A stretch of DNA of 64,000 nucleotides from Pseudomonas sp. R84 (lineage in GTDB: Bacteria; Pseudomonadota; Gammaproteobacteria; Pseudomonadales; Pseudomonadaceae). The notes under the pieces are model-generated. The model had not been told where the DNA came from. It saw nothing but the letters and a program-made list of their open reading frames with translations, and searched no databases. The stretch covers positions 2,407,501-2,471,500 of the forward strand of contig NZ_CP019426.1 in assembly GCF_009834515.1 (NCBI RefSeq), read 5' to 3'. Each line of letters begins with the position of its first letter. The first letter of the stretch is position 1. Made by a program: the position numbers and the translations under genes. Below, in pieces: positions 43,694-52,444 of the stretch.

Positions 43694-43694
43694 C
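43653..43694. terminator. Bidirectional intrinsic terminator
   Basis: An 18-base perfect arm pair (GCAAACAAAAAGGGCGAC and its inverse) with loop TTTATA. The A- and T-runs on both sides let it work for the plus-strand RNA and for the minus-strand glycosyltransferase gene 26 bases away on the other side. Confidence 0.85.
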
Positions 43695-43719
43695 TGTGAA
43701 TTAGTCCGAGGTGTGCGCT

Positions 43720-44544
43720 TCAGCTGTGTCTAGCTGCCCCTTGAAAGCGCTTCAACGTGGCCTGATACATTTTTGTCCTGCGGTGATTTTCCCCGTAGGT
43801 GCCGGCAGCCGCGACAGTTCCTGACTGAATGTGATCCAGATAGCTAAAAATCTTGCGTGGCGACAGAAACTTGATGCCATAGCCCAGGCTGCTCATGCGA
43901 TCTTGCAGCGCATAACCGGGCACCTGCTCATCCATGCAGAAGTGCAAGCCCAGGGACTTCATCAAACGTGCGTTCCACAATGTGCAGAAACTTTTCAGAT
44001 GAGTTTCTTTGTAGGGTCTTGGCATTTTCGAACGCAGGCCAAGACGCACTTTTGCTTTACGAACATAGTGCTTGCAGAAACGCGAAGTTAAACGCCAGGT
44101 GTCACGCACAATCCCGCGATTGAGTTGTTCGACACAACCGACTGCGGCCATATCCGGGTTTTTCGTGCATTCACGCATCATCATGGCGAACACTTCTTTG
44201 TCGTAGACAAAGGTGTCGGTGTGCAACAGGAACAAGTAATCGGTGTCGACTTTTTCCAGTGCCAGATCCAGCGCCTTGCCGTGCGCAATATGGCCGATTT
44301 CCTTACCCGGGGAAGGCCGTTCAATCAAGTTGATCCAGTCGAGCGAACGCAAGTAATCGAGACTGGCATCCGCCGAATCGTTGTCCACCACCCACACAGG
44401 AATGCGTTGTTCCTGGACATGCTCACGCAAAAGCTCGAGGCACATTCGGGTGATGTCCGGGGTTTTGTAATTTACCAAGACAAGGCTGAAATTCGACGCT
44501 GGCTGGGCTGGTAAATCAAACGCTTTCATGTCGGAAGGACTCAT
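43720..44544 (-). CDS. Glycosyltransferase family 2 (rhamnosyltransferase-like)
   Basis: A 274-residue soluble GT2. Its GT-A start is FSLVLVNYKTPDITRMCLELL, followed by VWVVDNDSADASLDYL and the metal site LLHTDTFV (D-x-D like). Acceptor-region Cys residues are at about 195-215. ATG 44544 is used; ATG 44529 is an alternative. It is alone on this strand between a small-RNA region and vanW. The role is likely LPS or surface glycan decoration. Confidence 0.75.
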   Translation of the reverse strand: MSPSDMKAFDLPAQPASNFSLVLVNYKTPDITRMCLELLREHVQEQRIPVWVVDNDSADASLDYLRSLDWINLIERPSPGKEIGHIAHGKALDLALEKVDTDYLFLLHTDTFVYDKEVFAMMMRECTKNPDMAAVGCVEQLNRGIVRDTWRLTSRFCKHYVRKAKVRLGLRSKMPRPYKETHLKSFCTLWNARLMKSLGLHFCMDEQVPGYALQDRMSSLGYGIKFLSPRKIFSYLDHIQSGTVAAAGTYGENHRRTKMYQATLKRFQGAARHS

Positions 44545-44753
44545 CTGCGATTCAAAGACAACAGGGTTTCGTTGCCGCGATCGTAGCGAGGCAACCTTAG
44601 TCGAACCTTAATTTGCGGATGTGACGGTAGATGTATGCCGAAGAGAGGCTGCTGGTCTTATGAAATGCATGGGGTGCTGCCGGTCATTACCGGATAAAAT
44701 GCGCGCCCCTCTCACGGTTCAAGGAAGAAACGGCGCACGCCGTTGTGTCACGG

Positions 44754-45566
44754 ATGAAACCACTCTCCCTCTACCACCCGGCCTTGTACTGGCTGCGCGT
44801 GTGGCAAAAAAGACTGTTCCGCCAGATTGCCTGGCGCTGTTCCAGCAAACGCTACGCACGCCCCGTCGCTACGGCCGAGCGTCTACCGTTTCGCTACCTC
44901 AAACACACCTCGAAGCTCATCCGCAAACTCGGCGACTCCGACCTCGCCCTGCAACACAACAAAGTCATAAACCTCAAACTCGCCGTCGCCGCCATCGACA
45001 GCGTCATCATCGCCCCCGGCGAACACTTCTCCTTCTGCCGCCTCGTCGGCCGCCCGACCTTGAAGCGCGGCTACGTTGAAGGCATGGAACTGTCCTTCGG
45101 CGAGGCTCGACGCGGGGTAGGCGGTGGCATTTGCCAACTGAGCAACCTGATTCACTGGATGGCCATTCATTCACCGCTGGTGGTGGTCGAACGCTCCAAC
45201 CACAGCTTCGACCCGTTTCCGGATGAGGGGCGGGTGCTGCCGTTCGGGTCAGGGGCAGCGATTTTCTATAACTACGTTGATCTGGTGCTGCATAACCCGA
45301 CGGATCGGCACTTCCAGCTGAAATTGAACGTCGGCGAGACACAACTCGAAGGGGAGTTGTTGTGTGATCGGGTGAGGGAATATCGCTATCACGTGTTCCA
45401 GGAGGCGCATCGGTTTGTGCGGGAAGGCAGCAGGGTGTTTCGCGAGAACGAGATTTGGCGAGAGGTCAGGGAAAAAGGGCAGGTGGGGCAGTTGGTGGAA
45501 AGGGAGAGGCTTTATCGGAATCGGGTTGTGGTGAAGTATGAAGTGGCGGGCGAACTGGTTGAGTAG
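44754..45566 (+). CDS. VanW family protein
   Basis: A 270-residue protein with the VanW domain (IAPGEHFSFCRLVGRPTLKRGYVEGMELSFG, then GVGGGICQLSNLIHW and VVVERSNHSFDPFP). VanW was named for a gene in vancomycin-resistance clusters, but in proteobacteria it is widespread with no proven role. GTG 44745 gives a three-residue longer start; neither has a good ribosome site. A decayed duplicate of its central 100 bases lies 150 bases downstream. Confidence 0.8.
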   Translation: MKPLSLYHPALYWLRVWQKRLFRQIAWRCSSKRYARPVATAERLPFRYLKHTSKLIRKLGDSDLALQHNKVINLKLAVAAIDSVIIAPGEHFSFCRLVGRPTLKRGYVEGMELSFGEARRGVGGGICQLSNLIHWMAIHSPLVVVERSNHSFDPFPDEGRVLPFGSGAAIFYNYVDLVLHNPTDRHFQLKLNVGETQLEGELLCDRVREYRYHVFQEAHRFVREGSRVFRENEIWREVREKGQVGQLVERERLYRNRVVVKYEVAGELVE

Positions 45567-45721
45567 ATGCATTGTGGGTGCGGGGTTTCAGCTTCGATGA
45601 CGTAAGTGTTGTTCTTCAGCTTTTCGTGGATTTTTTATGCGGGTTAGCTGTTTACCGAGTAAGGGGGCAGGCCATTCGGGGGGAGACCACTTCTAGAAGA
45701 AAGAAAACGTGGTTTATCCCC

Positions 45722-45825
45722 CATTGTTCCCATTCGCCGTCGGTGATCGTAGAGCGCTCCAGCCGCAGCTTCGCCCGCTCCGGGATCAGGCCCCGGCTCC
45801 GGGGCGGTGATTTTCTTTAACTACC
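45722..45825 (+). pseudogene. Degenerate duplicate of a vanW segment
   Basis: This stretch matches the vanW interior at about 45160-45275. It shares CATTCrCCGnyGGTGrTCGT-like bases and GCGCTCCAnCCrCAGCTTCG, and ends ...GATTTTCTnTAACTAC. Translated, it reads HSPSVIVERSSRSF against HSPLVVVERSNHSF, then frameshifts with indels. It has no start and is not a gene. It sits exactly at the edge where the low-GC type VI island begins. Confidence 0.65.
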
Positions 45826-45833
45826 AAGAGATC

Positions 45834-46802
45834 TCAGTAGCCATAAACAGGGACGAAATAAGAAAGCGGTGGGTGCGTTTTTTTCCATTCTTCTGCGAAT
45901 AGAAGGCCTTGCTTGATTTCTTGCTCCGTCATTTTTTCAGCTATATCAGGCAGTATCATCCTTCCATCTTCACCTGCTGTCCCGCCGCCCTCGAATTTAG
46001 ACATCAGATAGGCTAGTCCATAAGCCTCAATCATGTTTTTTGGATAGTCTAGATCGTTTGGCAAATGGGCTAACCTGAGAGCGTAATTCCCGACTGCGCT
46101 GGCATAACCGTTTTCGGCCGATTGTTTCAGCCAATAAGCAACTTCTTCTTTCTTGCCATCATGTTCGAATAGATAGTTGGCATAAAGATACATTGCCTTG
46201 GGATATCCACCTTCAGCTGAGGCTTTGTACCACTTTTGAATGGTTCTATCGCGGCTACCCGGAATAAGAAACCATCCGTCTCCGTCATCGTAGATTCCAG
46301 CGAGTGTATTTTGCGCTAAAGGATCACCTGCCTCAGCGGCCATCTCCAGCCAACTAAAGCCTTGTCTAGTGATGAATAAAACGGTCATCGCTTCAGTGTC
46401 GTTGTTCTTGGCTCGTTCCTGAGCTATTTGTATTACTTGATCACGCCATTCGTCTGCACCTTTGCCACCGCAGCCTTTCATATCGAGACAAATATTGTTT
46501 TTACTGCTTAGTCTCAACATTGCGTAGAGGTGGCCCTGATTCGCTGCTGCTTCATACCATTTTCTCGCTTCACCGGTTGTGTATCGGTTGCTCAGGCGAA
46601 TTGCCTCTGCGAGGTAATACTGAGCTGTCTCGTCCCCGGCTATGGCAGCACTCTCTAGTAAAGGTTGAGAATCATACCAGTCGCTTTGCTGATATAAAGT
46701 TAGACCTTTTTCTTTTGCTAGCTGCTGCTCTTGGGTTAATTGCGCAAAAGCTGTGCAGGGGAAAAGGGTGGATAGAAGTGTGATTAGTACAAGCTTAATC
46801 AA
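45834..46802 (-). CDS. Exported Sel1-repeat protein (putative immunity protein 5)
   Basis: A 322-residue exported protein with a signal peptide (MIKLVLITLLSTLFPCTAFA). Sel1-like helical repeats follow, for example LESAAIAGDETAQYYLAEAIRLSN and YEAAANQGHLYAMLRLSSK. The end motif HPPLSYFVPVYGY is shared with the other Sel1 genes here. The frame begins with TTG 46802, overlapping the upstream stop (TTGA), with AAGGA in front. Sel1-repeat paralogues PA5086-PA5088 protect against the type VI effector PldB in P. aeruginosa, so a periplasmic immunity role is likely. Low GC. Confidence 0.7.
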   Translation of the reverse strand: MIKLVLITLLSTLFPCTAFAQLTQEQQLAKEKGLTLYQQSDWYDSQPLLESAAIAGDETAQYYLAEAIRLSNRYTTGEARKWYEAAANQGHLYAMLRLSSKNNICLDMKGCGGKGADEWRDQVIQIAQERAKNNDTEAMTVLFITRQGFSWLEMAAEAGDPLAQNTLAGIYDDGDGWFLIPGSRDRTIQKWYKASAEGGYPKAMYLYANYLFEHDGKKEEVAYWLKQSAENGYASAVGNYALRLAHLPNDLDYPKNMIEAYGLAYLMSKFEGGGTAGEDGRMILPDIAEKMTEQEIKQGLLFAEEWKKTHPPLSYFVPVYGY

Positions 46803-47848
46803 AGGTTCATTCCTTGTGTCCGTTTGTCATTGGCTTTGTTTTTTAAATAGCTGAATAAATCTCGACCTTTTGCAAATTCTTTTAGAATTGTCGCAGTCTC
46901 ATCGATTAGTTCTTTGCTAGGTTTCGCTCGTTGTTCCACTGGAAGTGGCTTTGACCATTCTAAAACTGCTTTAGGGAAGCCGGACTTTGGTCTCCCATTT
47001 GCCCAGTTAGAAATATAGCAAGGTAGTGTCCATCCACTAAAAAATTGAATTACTAGAAAACCAAAAATATAGCGTATAAAAGAATGTTCGGATCGATAGC
47101 TGCGACGACACAAATGGAAGAATTCTATACTTCCCTCTTCAAGTTCCTCGGAGTGGTGGGTTGGAGTCGTTTTAGGTCCTTCCTCCATGTATATGCGTAT
47201 CGCCTCCCATTCAGAAACAGCCAGGTTGAAACTGCCAGTTGATATATCGGTCCATAGGACGTCACCGGTTAGCGTCTCTCGTAACCCAATCATTAATTTA
47301 TGTTCAGGCATCATGGCATGTTGAGTTATTAGTTGCCCTGATGACACGCAGACAATAATGTCTTCCCATTGTACATAGCGTGGGTGGTCACCGCGCCTCG
47401 CTATGAATGCTATCTCGCGGCGGTGGCGATTGAAACGAATAGGAGGATGCACGCTAACTTGACGAACTGCGTACATGAAAATGAAAAGGTAAACAGCAGA
47501 AAGAGTCCAGATAAATCCTTGGGTAAAGGCGTTTGTAAAAAAATCAAACCAGCTAGCGAGAAAAGGCTGAATATCCCTTCTAAGCCAAGAGCCAAAGCCA
47601 GATACGAATAGAAAGAACAGTGTTATGAAGGCTATCGAACCAATGCCTGCCCGTGCCATAAACTCAAAGTTGCCTCGGCCGACAGCAAAGTCTAAATAGG
47701 TTTCGTTGCTCGTACGATGTAGTTGCCTTGAGCTAAACGGTGCCGTACCCGTTGGGAGCGGTTTGGGGGATAGATAAAGGAAGTCAATTCCCGACTTGTT
47801 TTCGGTATCTCCTGCCTTTGGCAAACGGCCGTATTTTTTAGCAGGCAT
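46799..47848 (-). CDS. DUF6708-like membrane protein
   Basis: A 349-residue protein with two close TM segments (about 68-90, IGSIAFITLFFLFVSGFGSW; about 110-130, FIWTLSAVYLFIFMYAV). Between N-terminus and TM is LDFAVGRGNFEFMARAGIGSI. The C-terminal cytoplasmic domain has RFNRHRREIAFIARRGDHPRYVQWE, LITQHAMMPEHKLMIGLRET and FFSGWTLPCYISNW. It is a strong paralogue of the gene at 47962. I recall DUF6708 for such proteins near type VI genes; the role is unproven. It may anchor, process or neutralise an effector. Confidence 0.6.
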   Translation of the reverse strand: MPAKKYGRLPKAGDTENKSGIDFLYLSPKPLPTGTAPFSSRQLHRTSNETYLDFAVGRGNFEFMARAGIGSIAFITLFFLFVSGFGSWLRRDIQPFLASWFDFFTNAFTQGFIWTLSAVYLFIFMYAVRQVSVHPPIRFNRHRREIAFIARRGDHPRYVQWEDIIVCVSSGQLITQHAMMPEHKLMIGLRETLTGDVLWTDISTGSFNLAVSEWEAIRIYMEEGPKTTPTHHSEELEEGSIEFFHLCRRSYRSEHSFIRYIFGFLVIQFFSGWTLPCYISNWANGRPKSGFPKAVLEWSKPLPVEQRAKPSKELIDETATILKEFAKGRDLFSYLKNKANDKRTQGMNL

Positions 47849-47961
47849 TGAGTTGTTCCGGTAGAGTGTGGCATCCCTTGCGGTTGCTCTGTTGTATATG
47901 GCATCTTACGGGAACTAGGAATGCACCATATATGCCAGCGACGCAGAGTCCTAGGTAGTAA

Positions 47962-49014
47962 TTATTCATTTGTCTCGGATTTTGTATCCATATCAGAGAA
48001 TTTTACGCTGAAGTAATCTAAAAGAGTCTTCTCTCTTGCGAAGTGCTTGCGGATTTCTTCGGTTTCCGCAACTAGCTCTTTGCTGGGCTTTGCATGATCG
48101 GCTAGTGGGAGAGGCGTTGACCACTCTAATACTTCTTTGGGGAATAGCGCTTTAGGACGATTGTTAATCCATTCGGATATGTGGCATGGTAAAGTCCAAC
48201 CACTAAATAACTGAATTGTGATAAAGCCCCAGATGTAACGTACTAGGGAATGTTCTTCGCGATAGCTCTCACGGCATAATTTGAAAAACTCGACAGTACC
48301 TTCTTCAAGTTCGTCGCTATAATTGGTTGGGAGGCTGTCTATACCATTCTCCATGTAAGCTCTAATAGCTTCCCATTCTGATAGCGCCAGACTTAAGCTA
48401 CCACATGGTATTACACTCCAAAGGACTTCGCCGCTGGTCGTCTCGCGCAGACCGATCATTAGCTTGTGTTCTGGGGTCACAGAATATTGTGTTATCAGCT
48501 TGCCGGAAGATACGCAGGCTATAACGCTTTCCCAAGATGTATATCTGGGCTTGTCTCCCTTTTTAGCTACGTATACAACTTCGCGGCGCTCACGATTAAA
48601 ACGTAGAGGCGGGTTTGAAGAGAGTTCATTGGCTAACTTTATAAAGTAATAAAGATAGAGTGCAGCAATCGATAGAATTATGAACCATATCACGGGGTTG
48701 AAGAAAAAGCTCGCCCAAGCACTCAGGAACGGCTCTGAGTATCTTCTGATCCAAGAAGCGAAAGCCGAGAAGAAAAAAAGTGAGGTAATAATTAACATTA
48801 TCGAACCAATACCGATTCGCGCCATGAACTCGAAGTTCCCTTGCCCTGTAGAAAAGTCCAGGAAGGTACTATTGGCATTGCGGTGTAGTTGCCGAGAGCT
48901 GATCGCAGGCATCCCGGTTGGTATCGGTTTCGGAGACAAGTATATTATTTCTAGTCCATTTTCTTTTTCGAAGTCCCCCGCGTGGGGTAATCGCTCATAC
49001 TTACTTTTAAGCAC
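47962..49014 (-). CDS. DUF6708-like membrane protein, paralogue
   Basis: A 350-residue protein, nearly colinear with the gene at 46799: same N-terminus (GDFEKENGLEIIYLSPKPIPTG), LDFSTGQGNFEFMARIGIGS, two TMs, LNRERREVVYVAKKG-type segment, LITQYSVTPEHKLMIGLRETTSGEVLW and FSGWTLPCHISEW. The start is GTG 49014 with GGAGA upstream. The two copies probably arose by local duplication. Intergenic 47849-47961 shows nothing else. Low GC. Confidence 0.6.
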   Translation of the reverse strand: MLKSKYERLPHAGDFEKENGLEIIYLSPKPIPTGMPAISSRQLHRNANSTFLDFSTGQGNFEFMARIGIGSIMLIITSLFFFSAFASWIRRYSEPFLSAWASFFFNPVIWFIILSIAALYLYYFIKLANELSSNPPLRFNRERREVVYVAKKGDKPRYTSWESVIACVSSGKLITQYSVTPEHKLMIGLRETTSGEVLWSVIPCGSLSLALSEWEAIRAYMENGIDSLPTNYSDELEEGTVEFFKLCRESYREEHSLVRYIWGFITIQLFSGWTLPCHISEWINNRPKALFPKEVLEWSTPLPLADHAKPSKELVAETEEIRKHFAREKTLLDYFSVKFSDMDTKSETNE

Positions 49015-49172
49015 TTGGGTTCTCCACGCTTGCTTCCTTTGCTCCTGCGGCGGCTCTGAAAGAAATGGCTGTTTTGGAAGGAAAAAGCGACGGATTATTT
49101 AATTGCTGAAGTGTCTGTTAAATAAATCTATCGCTTTGTGTTGTTGGTTGTTCTCTATTTGCAATGGATTTG

Positions 49173-50150
49173 CTAGTAACCGTATGTCGGATGGAAATAC
49201 GATAAAGGAGGGTGGGATTTTTCCCATTCTTTTGCGAATGATATTCCTAGCTTTATTTCTCCAGGTTGCATTTTTTTTGCTATTTCCAGGAGGTTCAATC
49301 TTGCATCTTCCGGTGCGATTGCTCCGCCTTTGAGGCTTGCTATCAAGTAGGTGAAGCCGTAAGCCTTAACGAGATCTAAAGGAAATCCATAAGTATCTGG
49401 AAGATGGGCAATATTTAATGCATAACCCCCTAGTGCATTTATATGTCCGGATTCAGCTGTTTTTTTGAGCCAGCTTCCTACTTCTTCTTTACTACCATTG
49501 TGTTCATATAAATAGTTTGCATACAGATACATGCCCGGAGGAAAACCTCCTTCTGCTGAAGCCTTAAACCATTTTTTAACTGCTTTCTCGCGACTCCCAG
49601 GGATCAAAAACCATCCCTCTCCACTTTGGTAAGCACTAGCGAGCCGCTGTTGAGCAAAATTATCACCCGATTCTGCGGCTCGTTCCAGCCATTCCAATCC
49701 TTGATTTGCCGTAAACAGCACAACCATTGCCTCAGTATCACCTTTGTCGGCACGTTCATGGGCAATTTTTAAAGCTTGCTCTCTCCAATCAACATTACCT
49801 TTCCCCGCGCAGTTATCTAGTAAATTGCAAGGATCCTTTTTACTACTTAGACGTAGCATAGCGTAAAGTTCACCTTGCTCTGCCGCAGCTACGTACCAAT
49901 TTCTGGCCTCCTCTGTCATGTAGCGATTACTCAGTCGTATCGCCTCACCTAGAAAATATTGAGATTTTTTATCGCCGGCCTCAGCCGCGGTTCGTAAAAA
50001 CGGTTGCGAGGAAGTCCATGCACCTTGCTTGTAAAGCATAATGCCAGTTTCTTTCGCTACCGCTTGATTTTCAATTAATTGGGCGTTGGAAATTGATGTT
50101 GTGGAAACCCACAAGGCGATGCTTAAGAAAAGAGGGCGGAGAGCGGACAC
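49173..50150 (-). CDS. Exported Sel1-repeat protein (putative immunity protein 4)
   Basis: A 325-residue exported protein with a signal peptide about residues 1-23 (LFLSIALWVSTTSISNA). Sel1-type repeats include LRTAAEAGDKKSQYFLGEAIRLSN and YVAAAEQGELYAMLRLSSK. The end is HPPLSYFHPTYGY. Start is GTG 50150 with AGGAAG. It is very similar to the gene at 52445 (both share RYMTEEARxWY, QGLEWLE(R/K)AAE and the SGEGWF or SGQGSF insert). Confidence 0.7.
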   Translation of the reverse strand: MSALRPLFLSIALWVSTTSISNAQLIENQAVAKETGIMLYKQGAWTSSQPFLRTAAEAGDKKSQYFLGEAIRLSNRYMTEEARNWYVAAAEQGELYAMLRLSSKKDPCNLLDNCAGKGNVDWREQALKIAHERADKGDTEAMVVLFTANQGLEWLERAAESGDNFAQQRLASAYQSGEGWFLIPGSREKAVKKWFKASAEGGFPPGMYLYANYLYEHNGSKEEVGSWLKKTAESGHINALGGYALNIAHLPDTYGFPLDLVKAYGFTYLIASLKGGAIAPEDARLNLLEIAKKMQPGEIKLGISFAKEWEKSHPPLSYFHPTYGY

Positions 50151-50167
50151 AGATAAACTTCCTTAGG

Positions 50168-51136
50168 TCAGTAGCCGTAAGCCGGAACAAAGTAGGAAAG
50201 TGGTGGGTGAGTCTTTTCCCAATCTTTGGCAAAGCGAATCCCATCCTCGATTTCTTGAGGACTCATCTTTTCGGCAATTTCAGAGAGGCTTCTTCGAGCA
50301 TCCTCAGGGGCTACGCCACCGCCTTGCAAATGGGAGATAAGGTAGGTGATTCCATAGGCTTCTACCAAGTCAAAAGGGAATCCGTAACTGTCAGGGAGAT
50401 GCGCGACAGTGAGGGCATATCCACCAGCAGCATCAATATGACCTGACTCAGCCGCTTTTTTTAGCCAATATCCTACATCTTCTTTGCGCGCATTATTTTC
50501 ATATAAAAAATTTGAGTATAGGTACATGCCCGGCGGGTAACCGCTGTCAGCTGAAGCTTTGAACCATTTTTCAACGGCTTTCTCGCGACTACCAGGAATA
50601 AGGAACCAACCCTCACCATCTTTGTACTTACCAGCGAGCGTTTTTTGAGCAAATCCACTGCCTGCTGTCGCTGCCTTTTCTAACCATTGCAAACCTTGGC
50701 TAGCGGTGAATAAAAAAATCATTGCCTCAGTATCGCCTTTCTCGGCGCGTTCATTTGCAATCTGCAGCGCATAACTCCGCCATTCTTCATCGTTTTTACC
50801 TAAGCAACTTTCCATCTCTTTGCACAAGTTATGCGCACTCAGCCGAAGCATTGCGTACAAATTTCCTTGATTGGCTGCGGATTTATACCATTTTTTTGCA
50901 TCTTCGGTGGTGTAGCGGTGGCTGAGGCGGATAGCCTCTCCCAGGTAATATTGCGCTGTACTATCCCCTGCATCTGCCGCGATTTTCAGTAGTGGCTGTG
51001 AATCGTACCAATCACTTTGTTGATAAAGAATAATCCCGTAATTTCTTGCTAATAGCTGTTGTGTTGTTAGCTGTGCGAAAGCTGGAGTGAATAAATATAT
51101 TGAGTATAAAATGATGGTATATATTATTTTAGTCAA
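50168..51136 (-). CDS. Exported Sel1-repeat protein (putative immunity protein 3)
   Basis: A 322-residue exported protein (signal IIYTIILYSIYLFTPAFA), Sel1-type repeats, end HPPLSYFVPAYGY. The likely start is TTG 51136; there is no better ATG before the signal peptide. Segment SNFLYENNARKEDVGYWLKKAAESGH aligns with the other paralogues. Confidence 0.7.
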   Translation of the reverse strand: MTKIIYTIILYSIYLFTPAFAQLTTQQLLARNYGIILYQQSDWYDSQPLLKIAADAGDSTAQYYLGEAIRLSHRYTTEDAKKWYKSAANQGNLYAMLRLSAHNLCKEMESCLGKNDEEWRSYALQIANERAEKGDTEAMIFLFTASQGLQWLEKAATAGSGFAQKTLAGKYKDGEGWFLIPGSREKAVEKWFKASADSGYPPGMYLYSNFLYENNARKEDVGYWLKKAAESGHIDAAGGYALTVAHLPDSYGFPFDLVEAYGITYLISHLQGGGVAPEDARRSLSEIAEKMSPQEIEDGIRFAKDWEKTHPPLSYFVPAYGY

Positions 51137-51205
51137 TGATTCGTCCTGTATGGAAAGCTTTGACTACTTGAATGGAGAGAAATTATGGCCAGTGTTTACG
51201 TTCGA

Positions 51206-52333
51206 TTAAGTATGGTGGCTATGGATTCTTGTCTCTGGTGCAAAAAAGTCTAATCTGTCAATGGTATTTTTACTCGGGGGCATGCCATATGTAAAACATG
51301 ACAAACTGTGTTCTGCCCCTGAATGTAATTGAGCGGAGGTTGGGTTGTTAAGAATATTTGATCGTCTAGTATCCGTATATTGGGTCAAAATAGGATAAGG
51401 GAGGGTGATTTTTTTCCATTCTTTCGAAAACTCAATCCCTGCTGTTATTTCTGCAGGGTTCATCTTTTTAGCTAAATCCGGGAGCAGACGCTTTGCATCT
51501 TCTGGTGCTGTTCCTGCTTCCAGTTTCGAAAGTAAAAGCGTCAAACCGTATGCTTCAATCAGATTTTCTGGGTAACCAAGCTCATTGGACGGATCTGAAA
51601 TTTTGTATGCGTAGGTGCCAACTGCATCTATATGGCTGTGCTCCGCTGATTTTTTCACCCAGTATGCGATCTCTTCTTTACTACCATTATGGTCGTATAA
51701 GTAATTCGCATAGAGGAACATACCTCTCGGGTTACCACCTTCCGATGACGCTTTAAACCATTTGATAATCGATTTTTCTCGACTACCTGGAATCAAAAAC
51801 CACCCGGCACCGCTTTTGTAAGCGCTAGCCAGCATTTGTTGTGCGTAACTGTCACCTGCTTCGGCCGCTTTCTCAAGCCATGGCAGGCCCTGACCAGCCG
51901 TATATAGGACGGTCATTGCTTCTGTGTCGCCTTTTTTTGCTCGTTCTTGAGCCGTTGTTAGTGAACGCTCTCGCCAGTCCACTCCATTTTTATCTGTGCA
52001 GGTACCCATACTTCCGCACAAATCATTTTTGTTGCTTAAGCGGAGCATTGCATATAAAGAACCTTGCTCAGCTGAGGCCTCATACCATTTTTTTGCGTCT
52101 GGAGTGATATAGCGCTGACTGAGTCTAATAGCTTCGCCCAAATAATATTGTGCGTCACGATCCCCTGCCTCTGCAGCAATGTTCAGGAAGGGCTGGGAGT
52201 CGTACCAGTCGCTCTGTTTGAAAAGAATAACTCCCGTTTCTCCTGCTTCTTTTTGCGCTGCTGTCATTCCGGCGGAAGCTGGGTTAGATAGTGCTAACGA
52301 GAGCAATAAAAATAAGGTGATATTTTTGATCAT
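51206..52333 (-). CDS. Exported Sel1-repeat protein with frameshifted C-terminus (putative immunity protein 2)
   Basis: A 375-residue frame. Residues 1-22 are a signal peptide (ITLFLLLSLALSNPASA), and the Sel1 body follows. Near the end the reading frame departs from the other four copies: after EWKK it reads ITLPYPILTQ. One base later the same DNA encodes HPPLSYFDPIYGY and a stop at 51366, just as in the paralogues. A seven-base homopolymer (T on plus, 51409-51415; A on the coding strand) lies exactly at the break. The last ~45 residues are therefore an artefact of an indel, and the ancestral protein ended at 51366. Confidence 0.7.
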   Translation of the reverse strand: MIKNITLFLLLSLALSNPASAGMTAAQKEAGETGVILFKQSDWYDSQPFLNIAAEAGDRDAQYYLGEAIRLSQRYITPDAKKWYEASAEQGSLYAMLRLSNKNDLCGSMGTCTDKNGVDWRERSLTTAQERAKKGDTEAMTVLYTAGQGLPWLEKAAEAGDSYAQQMLASAYKSGAGWFLIPGSREKSIIKWFKASSEGGNPRGMFLYANYLYDHNGSKEEIAYWVKKSAEHSHIDAVGTYAYKISDPSNELGYPENLIEAYGLTLLLSKLEAGTAPEDAKRLLPDLAKKMNPAEITAGIEFSKEWKKITLPYPILTQYTDTRRSNILNNPTSAQLHSGAEHSLSCFTYGMPPSKNTIDRLDFFAPETRIHSHHT

Positions 52334-52444
52334 TGATGGGGTCTATAAAATTTTAATTTCTTGTTATATGATCGTTGGTTTTACAAATGCCCAAGGGCTA
52401 GTCGCACTTAGAATATTTGGCGGTAGCCTTGGGAATAAATTGGC

